Both the position numbers and the translations under genes were made by a program. From assembly GCF_004331675.1 (NCBI RefSeq), contig NZ_SJSN01000011.1, forward strand, positions 142,473-206,472: 64,000 nt of DNA. The letters run 5' to 3'. Under the pieces are notes generated by a model. It was given only the letters and a program-made list of their open reading frames with translations. It ran no database searches and was not told where the DNA came from. Shown piece after piece: positions 1 to 9,727 of the stretch. This DNA comes from Pedobacter frigidisoli. GTDB lineage: Bacteria; Bacteroidota; Bacteroidia; Sphingobacteriales; Sphingobacteriaceae. Positions within the stretch are counted from its first letter, which is position 1. Each line of letters begins with the position of its first letter.

Positions 1-1565
1 ATTCCGTAAATATAGAATGGAAAATTCCCGTCTGGCGCCATATATATGTCTTTTTTATATACGCTAAGGGCATTGCATATCGCTTTAAAACCATCATTAT
101 TATCAAGATTGATCACATTTAATTTGTCGAGTTGTGCAACTTTATTTGAAATTTTTATAATTGGATTGTTTTTCAAATTTAACTTTTCCAACTCCTTAAA
201 GTTAGCAACTTGATCAGGCACTTCCTTATTATTATTATTGCTCAGATTTAAGCTTACAAGATTTTTAAATTGAAAAACAGACTTAGGAATTTTTATCAAA
301 TTTTTACCGGATAGGTTTAAGGATTTCAAGTATTTGAAATTTACAAGGGAGTCATAAGTGATAAGCGTTTGATCAATATTAAACCATTCAATTTCTTTTA
401 AACCATATATAGCAGGAGGTATTTTATTAATCTTTGTCTCCAGGATATCCAAGCTCTTTAAATTTTTTAATCGGGCTATCTCATTTGGTAAGTTGGTTAA
501 AGGATTATTGTTTAGGTTTAGCATTTCCAACTTTTCTAAGTTTGAAATTTGACTAGGTAGCTCGGTAATGAAATTTTCATGTATATCCAAATCCTTTAAG
601 TTGGTTAATTTGAATATAACTTGTGGGATTTTTTTAATGTTGCAAAATGGAAGACTTAACTTTTCTAAGGATGTTAGTTTATCAAACACTTGTGGGAGGA
701 AATCATCCTCAAAATTTACATTGCTGCCCCTAATTACCCAAACAGTTAATTTTTTCAATTTACTTAATTCACAAAATTGCAGAGGTATTTTTGTGTCGGC
801 ATATTTTGTAAAGCTAATATCTTCTATAGCTCTTAATCTGTCGATATCTTCAGGAAGTGAAATTGAATTAAACAAAAAATTGAATTTTTTAAGATATGCT
901 AAATCATATAAAACCTTTGGGAAATTAATAAACATATTTTCCCTAATGCTAAAATCCTCTAGGCTATTTAACTTGCTAAATTCTTGAGGTAGGTTAGCAA
1001 TTTTGTTGTAATCCAGATTTAATGTTTTTAGGTTTGTTAATTGGCCAATCTCATTGCCAATTGAAGTTATACCTAAGTAAGGAAGTCTTAATTCCTCTAG
1101 TTGTGTTAAATCATAAATCTCCCGCGGAATTTGGCCAATTGATTGATTGTGTTCTCCGCCAAAATTTGCATTTACAGAAAGATATTTTAATCCTTTTAAA
1201 CTCATCAACTCGCAAAATTTATTATTATCATAAGAAATAATTTCAATTCCTTTAACCTTATCTCTAAGTGACAAGGGGATTTGAGCTATAGAATGAACTG
1301 TTATTCTTAAGTCGGTTAGCGCTGTGATAGATTTTAAAAGTTTTTCTTCTTTAAATAAATCAATTTCAGCGTTCCCTAATAAGTTTAGATAGGTAATTTT
1401 CTTATTCGCGAATGAATCAAGGGGTAGGTTTTTCAGCCGTAAATTTGAGAGATTTAGTGAGTCAGTTTTAGGGTATTCAGCTGTATGGAATTGCTGGCCT
1501 TTGTTTGTATCCCTACAGAAGATGTTTAATAAAATAAATGAAAAGAGGTAGAATATGTTTTTCAA
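1..1565 (-). CDS. leucine-rich-repeat protein, 3' end beyond window
   Basis: The minus strand is open from 1565 to the left edge, at least 521 residues, so the gene is truncated only by the window. After a hydrophobic N-terminus with a Cys at residue 17 (possibly a lipoprotein, though the lipobox is poor), almost the whole protein is leucine-rich repeats of about 23 residues with the pattern LxxLxxLxLxxNxIxxIP. Such repeats form a curved protein-binding surface; the ligand cannot be told. The only in-frame start after the upstream TAG is TTG at 1565 or ATT just before it; there is no ATG. The last visible residues (DIYMAPDGNFPFYIYG) leave the repeat pattern and may start a C-terminal region. 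Confidence 0.8.
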   Translation of the reverse strand, partial: MKNIFYLFSFILLNIFCRDTNKGQQFHTAEYPKTDSLNLSNLRLKNLPLDSFANKKITYLNLLGNAEIDLFKEEKLLKSITALTDLRITVHSIAQIPLSLRDKVKGIEIISYDNNKFCELMSLKGLKYLSVNANFGGEHNQSIGQIPREIYDLTQLEELRLPYLGITSIGNEIGQLTNLKTLNLDYNKIANLPQEFSKLNSLEDFSIRENMFINFPKVLYDLAYLKKFNFLFNSISLPEDIDRLRAIEDISFTKYADTKIPLQFCELSKLKKLTVWVIRGSNVNFEDDFLPQVFDKLTSLEKLSLPFCNIKKIPQVIFKLTNLKDLDIHENFITELPSQISNLEKLEMLNLNNNPLTNLPNEIARLKNLKSLDILETKINKIPPAIYGLKEIEWFNIDQTLITYDSLVNFKYLKSLNLSGKNLIKIPKSVFQFKNLVSLNLSNNNNKEVPDQVANFKELEKLNLKNNPIIKISNKVAQLDKLNVINLDNNDGFKAICNALSVYKKDIYMAPDGNFPFYIYG

Positions 1566-1671
1566 AATAGATTTATCTGGCTAGCGTTAATCAATTGCTA
1601 ATATAAATATAACTCTTATTTTGAAAGTGAGAAACTAATTTAAAGTCTATAAGTAACTATTATTTCCTCAA

Positions 1672-2253
1672 TTATAACCCAGTATTATTCCTAAATAGCT
1701 TTATTGCTATGGCCAATAAAATTACGCCAAAAGCCTTACGAAGAATATTCAGCCCCGATTTACCAAAAAGCTTTTCTAGTCTGTTTGTGTTCTTTAAAAC
1801 GAAGTAAACGAATAGAATATTCAACAAAATTCCGACAAGGATATTTTGTGTATGGTATTCAGTTTTTAACGAAAGCAGGGTGGTCATCGTTCCGGCGCCA
1901 GCAATGAGTGGAAAAGCTAATGGAACAATTGAAACCGTTTCTGGTGCTTCCTCTTTAAAAATAGTTAGCCCCAGAACCATTTCCATCGCAATAAAAAAAA
2001 TTACGAATGAACCCGCAATAGCAAAAGATTCAACATCTAATCCGATCACCTTTAATAAAGATTCTCCTAAGAAAAGGAATAACACCATTAATCCTGCGGC
2101 AACCATTGAAGCCTTTTCCGATTCAATATGGCCGGCCTTTCTGCGAAGCTCGATAACAACAGGAATTGCACCTAAAATATCGATAATTGCGAAAAGAACC
2201 ATTGTTGTAGAAAGGATTTCGGTGAGGTCGAACTTTAAAAAATCGAATTTCAT
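1672..2253 (-). CDS. MarC family integral membrane protein
   Basis: This is a polytopic inner-membrane protein of about 193 residues with six likely membrane segments, matching the MarC/UPF0056 family. The family has the NAAT transporter fold; a role in antibiotic resistance is not established and the substrate is unknown. The N-terminal FAIIDILGAIPVVIEL and the mid-protein FPLIAGAGTMTTLL resemble conserved family segments. ATGs also exist at 2283 and 2268, but a TACCTTTG promoter element at 2277-2270 overlaps or abuts them. Transcription would start near 2265, so the ATG at 2253 is preferred. The gene sits alone between the LRR gene and the porin. Confidence 0.85.
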   Translation of the reverse strand: MKFDFLKFDLTEILSTTMVLFAIIDILGAIPVVIELRRKAGHIESEKASMVAAGLMVLFLFLGESLLKVIGLDVESFAIAGSFVIFFIAMEMVLGLTIFKEEAPETVSIVPLAFPLIAGAGTMTTLLSLKTEYHTQNILVGILLNILFVYFVLKNTNRLEKLFGKSGLNILRKAFGVILLAIAIKLFRNNTGL

Positions 2254-2269
2254 AGGGAGAGATTTCATG

Positions 2270-2277
2270 CAAAGGTA
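2270..2277 (-). promoter_or_regulatory. -7 promoter element of the MarC-like gene
   Basis: TACCTTTG matches the Bacteroidota TAnnTTTG element exactly. No good -33 TTG is seen at the expected distance. The position places the RNA start about 12 nt before the ATG at 2253 and argues against the two upstream ATGs. Confidence 0.5.
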
Positions 2278-2314
2278 AAGCAATTGTATTAAAACCTCGT
2301 AATCATTTTATTTA

Positions 2315-3652
2315 TTAAAAATAGAATTGGGTTCTAAGTGTTAACACGTTATCTTTTCTATCATTTTCATAGCCCGAAATCTGAGTCGATTCGTTTTTGA
2401 TCATATCGTAATAAAGAACAGCTTTAAAATGGGGATTGAAGTGGTGTAAGAACCCTAATCCAAAGGTATCAAACCTCACATCGGCAGGAGTTAAGCCTTT
2501 TGTGGTCGCTATTTCTGCACCACCAACCTTTGTATTAGGATCGTAGTAATCATATTTAAAGATCAGCTGATTATCGGTGCTATTTAAGGTTTGCACGAAA
2601 GTAACGTAAGCACCGCTGAAATTTCTAGTGTAAAAGGGTAGAGCCTCTGATTTGTTATCTACCGGGTAAGAACCAGGCGTGGTAGATGTTGTTGATGTTC
2701 CAGTTTGCAATCCGGAAATTATCTCAGCCCGAAATTCAGATTTCCAGCTTTTAGTGGTTGTTGCTAGTTGGATATCTGCTCCATAATATCTTCTTGGTGC
2801 TACTTTGTTGATGGTGGAAGCCGACGAATCTTTAACCATAGTCCATTGATTGTTTACCTGGTCCATTTTATAACTTACCGGCAAACGATGGTTCAAGCCA
2901 CCTTGCAGTGTGCTAATTCCACCGGCAATAGAAAATTTTGCATTTTTAAAGGTGTAGGTTTTATGGCTCAGCCTTGCGATAAAATCCTTACTGTTATCAA
3001 ATTCACCAGCTCCGGCTAATCCTTGTCCGTTGTAAGCGCCTAAATCTAGCTGGATATTTTTAAGCTTAGCATCTTTCCAACGTGGATTAAAGCTAAAAGT
3101 AGCGCCAAGATCTCGTTCCGTTTTCATGAGTATTTGAGACATTCTTCCGCGTTCGGGTGCTTCTCTAACAGATGAGGATAATTGAAGTTCATTACCAAAG
3201 GGACGACCGGATAGACCCAATGTTATATGCGTGATCTTCCATTTATTCTCATAATAGCGGCCCCAAAAATCCCTTACGGCTACCCCTTGTTCTGTTCCAT
3301 CAAACTGAAGTACGAAATAGGTCGATGGAAGTCCATCATCGGTCAATAGCATATAATCTGCTCTCAAACGACCTCTTCTTAATCGAAAACGATTGTTTGT
3401 GTACTCTCCAAAATTTCCTCCTTGATATTCTGCCTGGGTACCATTCGATTGTGCAACCTGAAACTGTGGTTGCAAATATCCACTGAAAGATAATGAACCG
3501 TATTTTTTCGAAATGATGAGTAAATGATTTACCGTTGTCGAATCCATCACATCATTGATTGTTCTTTGCGCAAAGGCATTAGCTGAAAAGATCAATAGTG
3601 CAATAAGTGCTGATAAGCATTTGCTTTTCAACGAAGATGATGGAGGATTCAT
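2315..3652 (-). CDS. phosphate-selective-type porin (OprO/OprP family)
   Basis: The product has 445 residues with a Sec signal peptide ending at about residue 28 (ANAFAQ), then alternating short hydrophobic strands rich in aromatic residues up to a terminal Phe (QFYF), as in outer-membrane beta-barrels. The segments GYLQPQFQ, NRFRLRRGRLRADY and FDGTEQGVAVRDFWGRYY fit the porin O/P family, which forms anion-selective channels, classically for phosphate or polyphosphate. The RRGR run is where the family carries pore-lining basic residues. No phosphate genes are adjacent, so specificity is inferred from family only. A good promoter lies just upstream. Confidence 0.8.
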   Translation of the reverse strand: MNPPSSSLKSKCLSALIALLIFSANAFAQRTINDVMDSTTVNHLLIISKKYGSLSFSGYLQPQFQVAQSNGTQAEYQGGNFGEYTNNRFRLRRGRLRADYMLLTDDGLPSTYFVLQFDGTEQGVAVRDFWGRYYENKWKITHITLGLSGRPFGNELQLSSSVREAPERGRMSQILMKTERDLGATFSFNPRWKDAKLKNIQLDLGAYNGQGLAGAGEFDNSKDFIARLSHKTYTFKNAKFSIAGGISTLQGGLNHRLPVSYKMDQVNNQWTMVKDSSASTINKVAPRRYYGADIQLATTTKSWKSEFRAEIISGLQTGTSTTSTTPGSYPVDNKSEALPFYTRNFSGAYVTFVQTLNSTDNQLIFKYDYYDPNTKVGGAEIATTKGLTPADVRFDTFGLGFLHHFNPHFKAVLYYDMIKNESTQISGYENDRKDNVLTLRTQFYF

Positions 3653-3666
3653 TTTTAGGTTTTTTG

Positions 3667-3699
3667 CAAAGTTAAATTAAAGTTAATTTATTGTGCAAA
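3667..3699 (-). promoter_or_regulatory. promoter of the porin gene
   Basis: On the minus strand TTTG (3699-3696) is followed by 21 nt and TAACTTTG (3674-3667), a match to the Bacteroidota consensus with a slightly long spacer. The -33 element is embedded in the T-tract of the upstream permease terminator. Confidence 0.6.
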
Positions 3700-3728
3700 A
3701 AAAAAGCCCCGATTTTAGGTCGGGGCTT
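3697..3728 (-). terminator. rho-independent terminator of the APC permease
   Basis: On the minus strand an 8-bp stem (AGCCCCGA/TCGGGGCT, loop of 7) is followed by a run of nine T. It lies 17 nt past the stop of the permease gene. Confidence 0.85.
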
Positions 3729-3744
3729 AAGAAATAAATTAAAT

Positions 3745-5220
3745 TTATTTAGAATCCTTTAAGTGAGAATGTTTTTTACTGTATCCAAAGTAAATAATAA
3801 AACCAAGGGCTAACCAACCAAATAGTCTTAACCAGTTTGTCCAGCCTAAACCAAGAATCATTAAACCACAAGCCGCAACTCCAAGAATTGGGATTAAAGG
3901 AACCCATGGTGTTCTAAATTGGCGAGGCAAATCTGGATCGGTTTTTCTTAAAATGATTACTGCAACGCAAACCAACATAAATGCAAATAATGTTCCGATA
4001 CTTGTCATATCGCCAACAACATCTCCTGGAATGAAAGCAGCAAACAAACCAACAATTACCAAGATAACTAAGTTTGCTTTGTATGGTGTTTTAAATTTAG
4101 GGTGTAAATCGCTGAACATTTTAGGCAATAAACCATCTTTACTCATTGAGTAAAATACACGGCTTTGACCCAATAACATTACTAAAATTACTGATGAGAA
4201 ACCTGCTAAAATTGCAACTGTAACCAATTTAGCTAACCATCCATAACCTGTCATATATTCACTAATTGCAGCTACTACAGATGCTTCACCACCTTTAGTT
4301 CTAAAGAACTCAACTGGTGCAATTCCTGTTAAAACATGTGCAAATAAGATGTATAAAACTGTGCAAACCGCTAACGAACCTAAAATACCAATTGGCATTG
4401 CTGTTTTAGGGTTTTTAGTTTCCTGTGCAGCCGTACTCACTGCATCAAAACCGATAAAGGCGAAAAATACGGTTCCTGCTGCTCCAATTACACCCCAAAA
4501 ACCACCGTAATTATGACTAACACCTGCATGATCTACATAAGTAGTTGCAGCAGGAATGTATGGATGATGATTAGATTCGTTAATAAAACTCCAACCTAAA
4601 ACGATGATTAATATTACGATAGCCACTTTTGTGATCACGATAATTCCGTTTACAAAAGCAGATTCTGAAGTCCCTTTAATTAATAGTAAGCTTAATAAAA
4701 CTACAATAAAGAGTGCAGGAAGATTCATAATTCCATTAACTGTTCCATCTGGATGCGATTGGAAAGGAGAGTGGCACCACTCATAAGGTATGGGGGAGAC
4801 ATGTATAACCTCGACTAGTAGTTTGTTTAAGTATTCGCTCCATGCAATACCTACAGTTGCAGCTCCAACAGCATATTCAAGTACTAAATCCCAACCAATT
4901 ACCCAAGCCATTAATTCGCCCATGGTTGCATAGGTGTAGGTGTAAGCACTTCCAGAAATTGGAATAGATGATGATAATTCTGCATAGCATAATCCGGCTA
5001 ATGCACAGCCAATCGCAGCAATTATAAATCCGATTGTAACTGATGGCCCAGCATTTTGAGCAGCAGCAGCAGCAGTACGAACAAATAGTCCAGCACCAAT
5101 AATCGCCCCGACACCCAAGGCCACTAATGCACCTGCACTAAGTGTACGCTTTAGGCCTTTGCCTGAATCACCTGCTTCTTCAAGCAATAGATGCATTGGC
5201 TTTTTAGTAAATAAACCCAT
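3745..5220 (-). CDS. APC superfamily amino acid permease
   Basis: The 491-residue inner-membrane protein has about 12 membrane segments and matches the amino acid-polyamine-organocation superfamily, cationic amino acid transporter subgroup. The helix-1 signature GVGAIIGAGLFV (about residues 36-47) forms the unwound substrate site in this family. The segment FIGFDAVSTAAQETKNP in the sixth helix is typical of the CAT-like subgroup. The start fits a promoter 27 nt upstream. The substrate is not determinable. It is unrelated in operon terms to the second APC permease at 7833. Confidence 0.88.
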   Translation of the reverse strand: MGLFTKKPMHLLLEEAGDSGKGLKRTLSAGALVALGVGAIIGAGLFVRTAAAAAQNAGPSVTIGFIIAAIGCALAGLCYAELSSSIPISGSAYTYTYATMGELMAWVIGWDLVLEYAVGAATVGIAWSEYLNKLLVEVIHVSPIPYEWCHSPFQSHPDGTVNGIMNLPALFIVVLLSLLLIKGTSESAFVNGIIVITKVAIVILIIVLGWSFINESNHHPYIPAATTYVDHAGVSHNYGGFWGVIGAAGTVFFAFIGFDAVSTAAQETKNPKTAMPIGILGSLAVCTVLYILFAHVLTGIAPVEFFRTKGGEASVVAAISEYMTGYGWLAKLVTVAILAGFSSVILVMLLGQSRVFYSMSKDGLLPKMFSDLHPKFKTPYKANLVILVIVGLFAAFIPGDVVGDMTSIGTLFAFMLVCVAVIILRKTDPDLPRQFRTPWVPLIPILGVAACGLMILGLGWTNWLRLFGWLALGFIIYFGYSKKHSHLKDSK

Positions 5221-5251
5221 ATTATAGTTTTTGTTTAGATTAATTCAGTTC

Positions 5252-5259
5252 CAAACCTA
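5252..5259 (-). promoter_or_regulatory. -7 promoter element of the APC permease
   Basis: TAGGTTTG on the minus strand matches TAnnTTTG. The -33 region is T-rich but lacks a clear TTG. It predicts a leader of about 27 nt. Confidence 0.5.
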
Positions 5260-5276
5260 AATAAAAATTACGGAAA

Positions 5277-5308
5277 AGTAAAAGGGATTTTCGTTAAAAA
5301 ATCCCTTT
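5277..5308 (-). terminator. terminator of the pyrophosphatase gene
   Basis: An 11-bp inverted repeat (AAAGGGATTTT and its complement, loop of 5-6) is followed on the minus strand by TTTTACTTTT. It lies 30 nt after the hppA-type stop codon. Confidence 0.75.
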
Positions 5309-5336
5309 CGCCGTTATTATATCTATGATTTTACAA

Positions 5337-7583
5337 CTAATTCGTTAAAGTATCTGTGGTATTCTTCAAAGTATCGATAATTGTGTTGCCTAAACTATCA
5401 GTTTTTTGCTCAATTCTTATTTCTTTGCGAACTTCTTGCTTATGTTCGGAAGCTACGGCCTTAACTGCAATATAAGGTGCAATAACTAGTGAAACGATAG
5501 ACATTAATTTGATCAAAATGTTCATTGATGGACCAGATGTATCTTTGAAAGGGTCACCAACAGTATCTCCAGTTACAGAAGCCTTGTGTGGCTCTGATTT
5601 TTTGTAGAACATTTCGCCGTTAATCATTACGCCTTGCTCGAAAGATTTTTTAGCATTATCCCAAGCGCCACCAGCGTTACTTTGAAATATGCCCATAAGC
5701 ACGCCCGTAACCGTAACACCTGCAAGCAATCCTCCTAAAACCTCAGGACCGAAAGTAAAGCCAATAATAATAGGTGTAATTAAAGCAATTGCTCCGGGCA
5801 TCATCATTTCTCTAATGGATGCCTTGGTCGAAATTGCTACACACTTTTCATATTCCGGTTTAGCTTCGTAAGTCATAATGCCAGGGATTTCCCTAAACTG
5901 ACGGCGAACTTCCTGAACCATATCCATAGCCGCTTTACCAACTGCTTGGATACAAAGGGCGGAGAAGATGAAGGGAATCATGCCGCCAACAAATAGGCCG
6001 GCTAAAACTGGTGCTTTATAAATGTCGATAGCTGTAATTCCAGCAATGCCAACAAATGCAGCAAATAATGCTAAAGATGTTAATGCTGCAGATGCAATAG
6101 CAAATCCCTTTCCGGTAGCTGCGGTAGTATTTCCTACGGCATCTAAATTGTCGGTACGTTCACGCACCTCTGGTGGCAATTGACTCATTTCTGCGATTCC
6201 ACCAGCATTATCCGCAATCGGTCCGAAAGCATCGATTGCCAATTGCATGGCCGTTGTGGCCATCATGCCGGCTGCTGCGATTGCAACGCCGTAAAGTCCT
6301 GCAAAATGGTAAGAAGCCATAATTCCACCAGCTAAAACCAAAATAGGAATCACTGTAGATTTCATACCTACAGATAAACCAGCTATAATATTAGTGGCAT
6401 GACCAGTTGAAGATTGTTGGATAATTGAATTTACGGGACCTTTACCCATGGCGGTAAAGTATTCGGTTACGATACTCATAATGGTTCCAACTACTAATCC
6501 AACTAAAATGGCGTAGAATACATTGATACTCGAAAACTCATAACCACGCAGGTTTAAAGTTTCGGGAAGCATCCATTTTACGATAAAAAACGAAGCAACC
6601 GCGGTGATCACAATTGAAGACCAGTTACCTAAATTTAAAGCATTTTGAACGTTAGATTTTTCATCCTTGATGGTTACGAACCAAGTTCCGATGATTGAAA
6701 ATATAATTCCCAAGCCACAGATTACCATTGGAAGTAGGATTGGTGACATGCCGCCGAATTTATCTACAACGGTAATTTCTTGTCCTAAAACCATGGTTGC
6801 TAATATTGTGGCAACATAAGAACCAAATAAATCGGCTCCCATTCCTGCAACATCACCAACGTTGTCACCAACGTTATCTGCAATGGTTGCAGGATTACGA
6901 ACATCATCTTCAGGAATACCAGCCTCCACTTTACCTACAAGATCGGCACCAACATCTGCAGCTTTGGTGTAAATACCTCCACCAACACGAGCAAATAACG
7001 CAATTGATTCTGCACCAAGTGAAAAGCCTGTTAAAACCTCGATAGCCGTTCTCATTTCGGTACTATCAACATGTGTAACATTAAATACTTGCAAGAAAAC
7101 AATGAATAATCCACCCAAACCTAAAATAGCTAAACCAGCAACACCCAAGCCCATTACGGTTCCGCCGGTAAAGGATACTTTTAAGGCTTGCTTTAAACTT
7201 GTTCTGGCCGCTTGAGTAGTTCTAACATTAGCTTTTGTGGCAGATTTCATTCCGATGTAGCCCGCACTAGCAGAAAATACTGCTCCAATAATAAAGGCAA
7301 TGGAGATAATCCAGCTCGAATGCATCGGTACACCGTTAATTTCGGTGATGGTTCCGGAGTAGGCTAATAAAGCTGCGGTGAAAACTGCAAAAATACTCAG
7401 CACTCTCCATTCTGCTTTCAAAAAGGCCATTGCACCATCGGCGATGTAGCCCGCAAGCTCTTGCATGTTCTTGTCACCGGCATCTTGTTTGTTTACCCAG
7501 GCACTTTTAAACATCATAACGATTATTCCAACAAGGCCTAGCGCCGGAATAAAGTAAAGTAAATTGTTTTGTAAAAATTCCAT
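5337..7583 (-). CDS. hppA: cation-dependent membrane pyrophosphatase
   Basis: This 748-residue protein with about 16 membrane helices couples pyrophosphate hydrolysis to H+ and/or Na+ pumping across the inner membrane. The catalytic motifs are intact: [11 protein letters not shown] at residues 210-220 and DNVGDNVGD at 236-244. The segment [10 protein letters not shown] has Ala where K+-independent enzymes carry Lys, so this belongs to the K+-dependent class. That class includes Na+ pumps and, in Bacteroides, dual Na+/H+ pumps; which applies here is inference. A hydrophilic C-terminal tail of about 35 residues (after AVKAVASEH) extends past the last helix. The gene is transcribed alone and has its own terminator. 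Confidence 0.95.
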   Translation of the reverse strand: MEFLQNNLLYFIPALGLVGIIVMMFKSAWVNKQDAGDKNMQELAGYIADGAMAFLKAEWRVLSIFAVFTAALLAYSGTITEINGVPMHSSWIISIAFIIGAVFSASAGYIGMKSATKANVRTTQAARTSLKQALKVSFTGGTVMGLGVAGLAILGLGGLFIVFLQVFNVTHVDSTEMRTAIEVLTGFSLGAESIALFARVGGGIYTKAADVGADLVGKVEAGIPEDDVRNPATIADNVGDNVGDVAGMGADLFGSYVATILATMVLGQEITVVDKFGGMSPILLPMVICGLGIIFSIIGTWFVTIKDEKSNVQNALNLGNWSSIVITAVASFFIVKWMLPETLNLRGYEFSSINVFYAILVGLVVGTIMSIVTEYFTAMGKGPVNSIIQQSSTGHATNIIAGLSVGMKSTVIPILVLAGGIMASYHFAGLYGVAIAAAGMMATTAMQLAIDAFGPIADNAGGIAEMSQLPPEVRERTDNLDAVGNTTAATGKGFAIASAALTSLALFAAFVGIAGITAIDIYKAPVLAGLFVGGMIPFIFSALCIQAVGKAAMDMVQEVRRQFREIPGIMTYEAKPEYEKCVAISTKASIREMMMPGAIALITPIIIGFTFGPEVLGGLLAGVTVTGVLMGIFQSNAGGAWDNAKKSFEQGVMINGEMFYKKSEPHKASVTGDTVGDPFKDTSGPSMNILIKLMSIVSLVIAPYIAVKAVASEHKQEVRKEIRIEQKTDSLGNTIIDTLKNTTDTLTN

Positions 7584-7832
7584 AGTTAATATTTGGTTAT
7601 TGGTTCATTGATATCGAGTTCATAAAATTACGCTCATCCGTAATAGCACATCGATTTTTGAAATTTGGTTATTAGTTAAGCAATATAATAATTTTATTTT
7701 CTTACGCTTAAATATTTAACAACCCAAATTAATATTTTTATGCATTAAAATAATACAGTTCAATATCTACGTTTCTGTTTTTTTATAAATAAATTAGCCA
7801 CCAACTAAACTTAAACCAAACAAAATTTAAAA

Positions 7833-9269
7833 ATGGAAAAACTACAGGAAGAAAATCCTACTAAAAGAAAATTAGGCCTTTTTGATGCCGTTATGCTGGT
7901 AATGGGTTCCATGATTGGAAGCGGTATTTTTATTGTGAGCGCCGATATTATGAGGAATTTAGGTTCTGGCTATTGGCTAATTGTTGTTTGGTTAATCACT
8001 GGAGTAATGACTGTTGCCGCAGCAATTTCTTATGGAGAACTTTCTTCTATGTTTCCTAAAGCGGGTGGTCAATACACTTACTTAAAAGAGATTTTTGGTA
8101 AAATGATGGGATTTCTATACGGTTGGGGACTATTTACGGTAATCCAAACTGGAACTATTGCAGCTGTTGCAGTTGCCTTCGGTAAGTTTACAGCCTATTT
8201 AATACCAGCTTTAAATGATGCTGCTCCAATTTTTCAAAGTGGAGGTTATAAAATTACCTGGATCCAAATTTTGGCTATTGGTGTTATTCTACTTCTTACC
8301 TATGTTAATACAAAGGGTGTTGAAGGTGGTAAGATATTGCAAAATCTTTTTACAGGATCGAAAATTGTCGCTTTAATTGGCTTAATTATTTTAGGTTTTA
8401 TTTTAGTAAAAAGCAATTTTTGGAGCGAGAACATGAAGTTTGGTTGGGACGCTTTTAATAATCTAAAAACAGATGCAAGTGGAAACTTCCTTAAATCTGG
8501 ATGGGAATCTATTTCTGGAATGACAATTATGGGTGGAGTTGCAGCCGCAATGGTTGGTTCGGTATTTTCGAGCGTGGCTTGGGAAAACGTAACTTTTGTT
8601 TCGGGAGAAATAGAAAATCCTAAAAAAAATATAGTGCGCTCTATGGTTTTGGGTACTTCGGCAGTAATGATTCTTTATTTATTGGTCAATTTTATCTACT
8701 TGAATACCTTAAATAGAGATGGGATAGCATTTGCCGTCAATGATCGGGTAGCTGTTGGAGCCTCCGAACAAATTTTTGGTAGTGGAATAGGCACAATTGT
8801 AATGGCGGTATTAGTCATGATATCAACATTTGGTTGCATCAATGGCTTGGTACTTGCGGGTTCGAGAGTTTTCCAAACCATGGCAAAAGACGGAATGTTC
8901 TTTAAGGCGGCCCTTGAAAACAATAAAAATGGAGTTCCAGAAAAATCACTTTGGATGCAAGGAATTTGGGCCTGCGTTTTATGTTTGAGCGGTCAATATG
9001 GGAATCTTCTCGATATGATCTCCTTTGTTATCGTATTGTTTTATATGATTACCGTATTCGGTGTTATTTATTTAAGGTTAAAAAAACCTGATTTAGAAAG
9101 ACCCTATAAAATATGGTTGTATCCTATTACTCCAATCATTTATCTATTAATCGGTTCTGCATTCTGTATTTTACTGCTAATGTATAAACAACAATATACT
9201 TGGCCAGGCCTTATAATCGTTTTATTAGGTGTTCCGGTTTATTTATTTATCAATAGAAAAGCCGCATAA
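7833..9269 (+). CDS. APC family amino acid permease, LAT/exchanger type
   Basis: The product is a 478-residue, roughly 12-helix inner-membrane transporter. The helix-1 motif GSMIGSGIFIV (about residues 25-35) and YGELSSMFPKAGGQYTYL place it in the APC superfamily nearest to L-type exchangers such as the serine/threonine exchanger SteT. A large insert at about residues 205-225 separates helices. It diverges from the pyrophosphatase gene with 249 bp between them. Substrate and direction of exchange are unknown. Confidence 0.88.
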   Translation: MEKLQEENPTKRKLGLFDAVMLVMGSMIGSGIFIVSADIMRNLGSGYWLIVVWLITGVMTVAAAISYGELSSMFPKAGGQYTYLKEIFGKMMGFLYGWGLFTVIQTGTIAAVAVAFGKFTAYLIPALNDAAPIFQSGGYKITWIQILAIGVILLLTYVNTKGVEGGKILQNLFTGSKIVALIGLIILGFILVKSNFWSENMKFGWDAFNNLKTDASGNFLKSGWESISGMTIMGGVAAAMVGSVFSSVAWENVTFVSGEIENPKKNIVRSMVLGTSAVMILYLLVNFIYLNTLNRDGIAFAVNDRVAVGASEQIFGSGIGTIVMAVLVMISTFGCINGLVLAGSRVFQTMAKDGMFFKAALENNKNGVPEKSLWMQGIWACVLCLSGQYGNLLDMISFVIVLFYMITVFGVIYLRLKKPDLERPYKIWLYPITPIIYLLIGSAFCILLLMYKQQYTWPGLIIVLLGVPVYLFINRKAA

Positions 9270-9404
9270 GTTAAATAGGCAGCCTGGAATCTCTGTCAAG
9301 AGCATATTTGTTTTAAAATAATTTGAAAAGCAAGGTTCGATGCTCTTCGGTTATGATAGTCCCGCACTCACTACAATCTTTTTGTTAAGGATTGTGCAAT
9401 ATCA

Positions 9405-9435
9405 AACCTCGCAGGTTAAACCTGCGAGGTTTTTT
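9405..9435 (+). terminator. rho-independent terminator
   Basis: An 11-bp perfect stem (AACCTCGCAGG with its complement, loop TTAAA) is followed by six T. It lies 135 nt after the permease stop and probably ends that transcript. Confidence 0.75.
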
Positions 9436-9713
9436 GTGCAACAAAAAGTATTTTCGTATCGTTCGGGTTTAGCCAACTCAAATAATTGCAAGAAAGAGAG
9501 TGCCTAAACCCGATATACGCGGAAAGCTCCCGATTTAAGCTTCTGGATTTTGTTTCTATTTGGTATGCTTGTTAGTTTGCACAGGTTTCTTCGGGACTTG
9601 CAGCATTAGCGGGAACCAACCTAAACATGAAATGCTGTCTTTGCTTTCTAAAGAAAATATTATCACCTTGCAATCTTGACTTTTCAAGGCTAACATATTA
9701 ATACTATAATGTG

Positions 9714-9721
9714 TATTTTTG
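9714..9721 (+). promoter_or_regulatory. -7 promoter element of the YhcC-like gene
   Basis: TATTTTTG matches TAnnTTTG and ends 6 nt before the ATG at 9728. The mRNA would start almost at the start codon, and an in-frame TTG at 9719 is inside the element and so excluded as the start. Confidence 0.5.
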
Positions 9722-9727
9722 TGGCAA

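Larger units (their letters stand above)
9270..9727. other. intergenic region with terminator and degenerate repeat
   Basis: No gene is seen in this 458-bp stretch. It holds a terminator (9405-9435), an imperfect inverted repeat (9455-9519) whose core is CGGGTTTAG/CTAAACCCG, and a tract (9356 on, beginning ATAGTCCCGC) resembling the start of the repeat at 61852 and 63016. The right part (CCTAAACCCGATATACGCGGAAAGC) resembles a tract near 58087. This looks like a decayed intergenic repeat. Confidence 0.45.

Noticed and set aside
1880..2278. 132-residue open frame on the plus strand, antisense to the MarC-like gene
   Set aside because: It mirrors the strongly conserved minus-strand membrane protein codon by codon and has low-complexity composition.
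9333..9350. GGTTCGAT as a tRNA T-arm
   Set aside because: No acceptor stem, anticodon arm or D-arm can be built around it.
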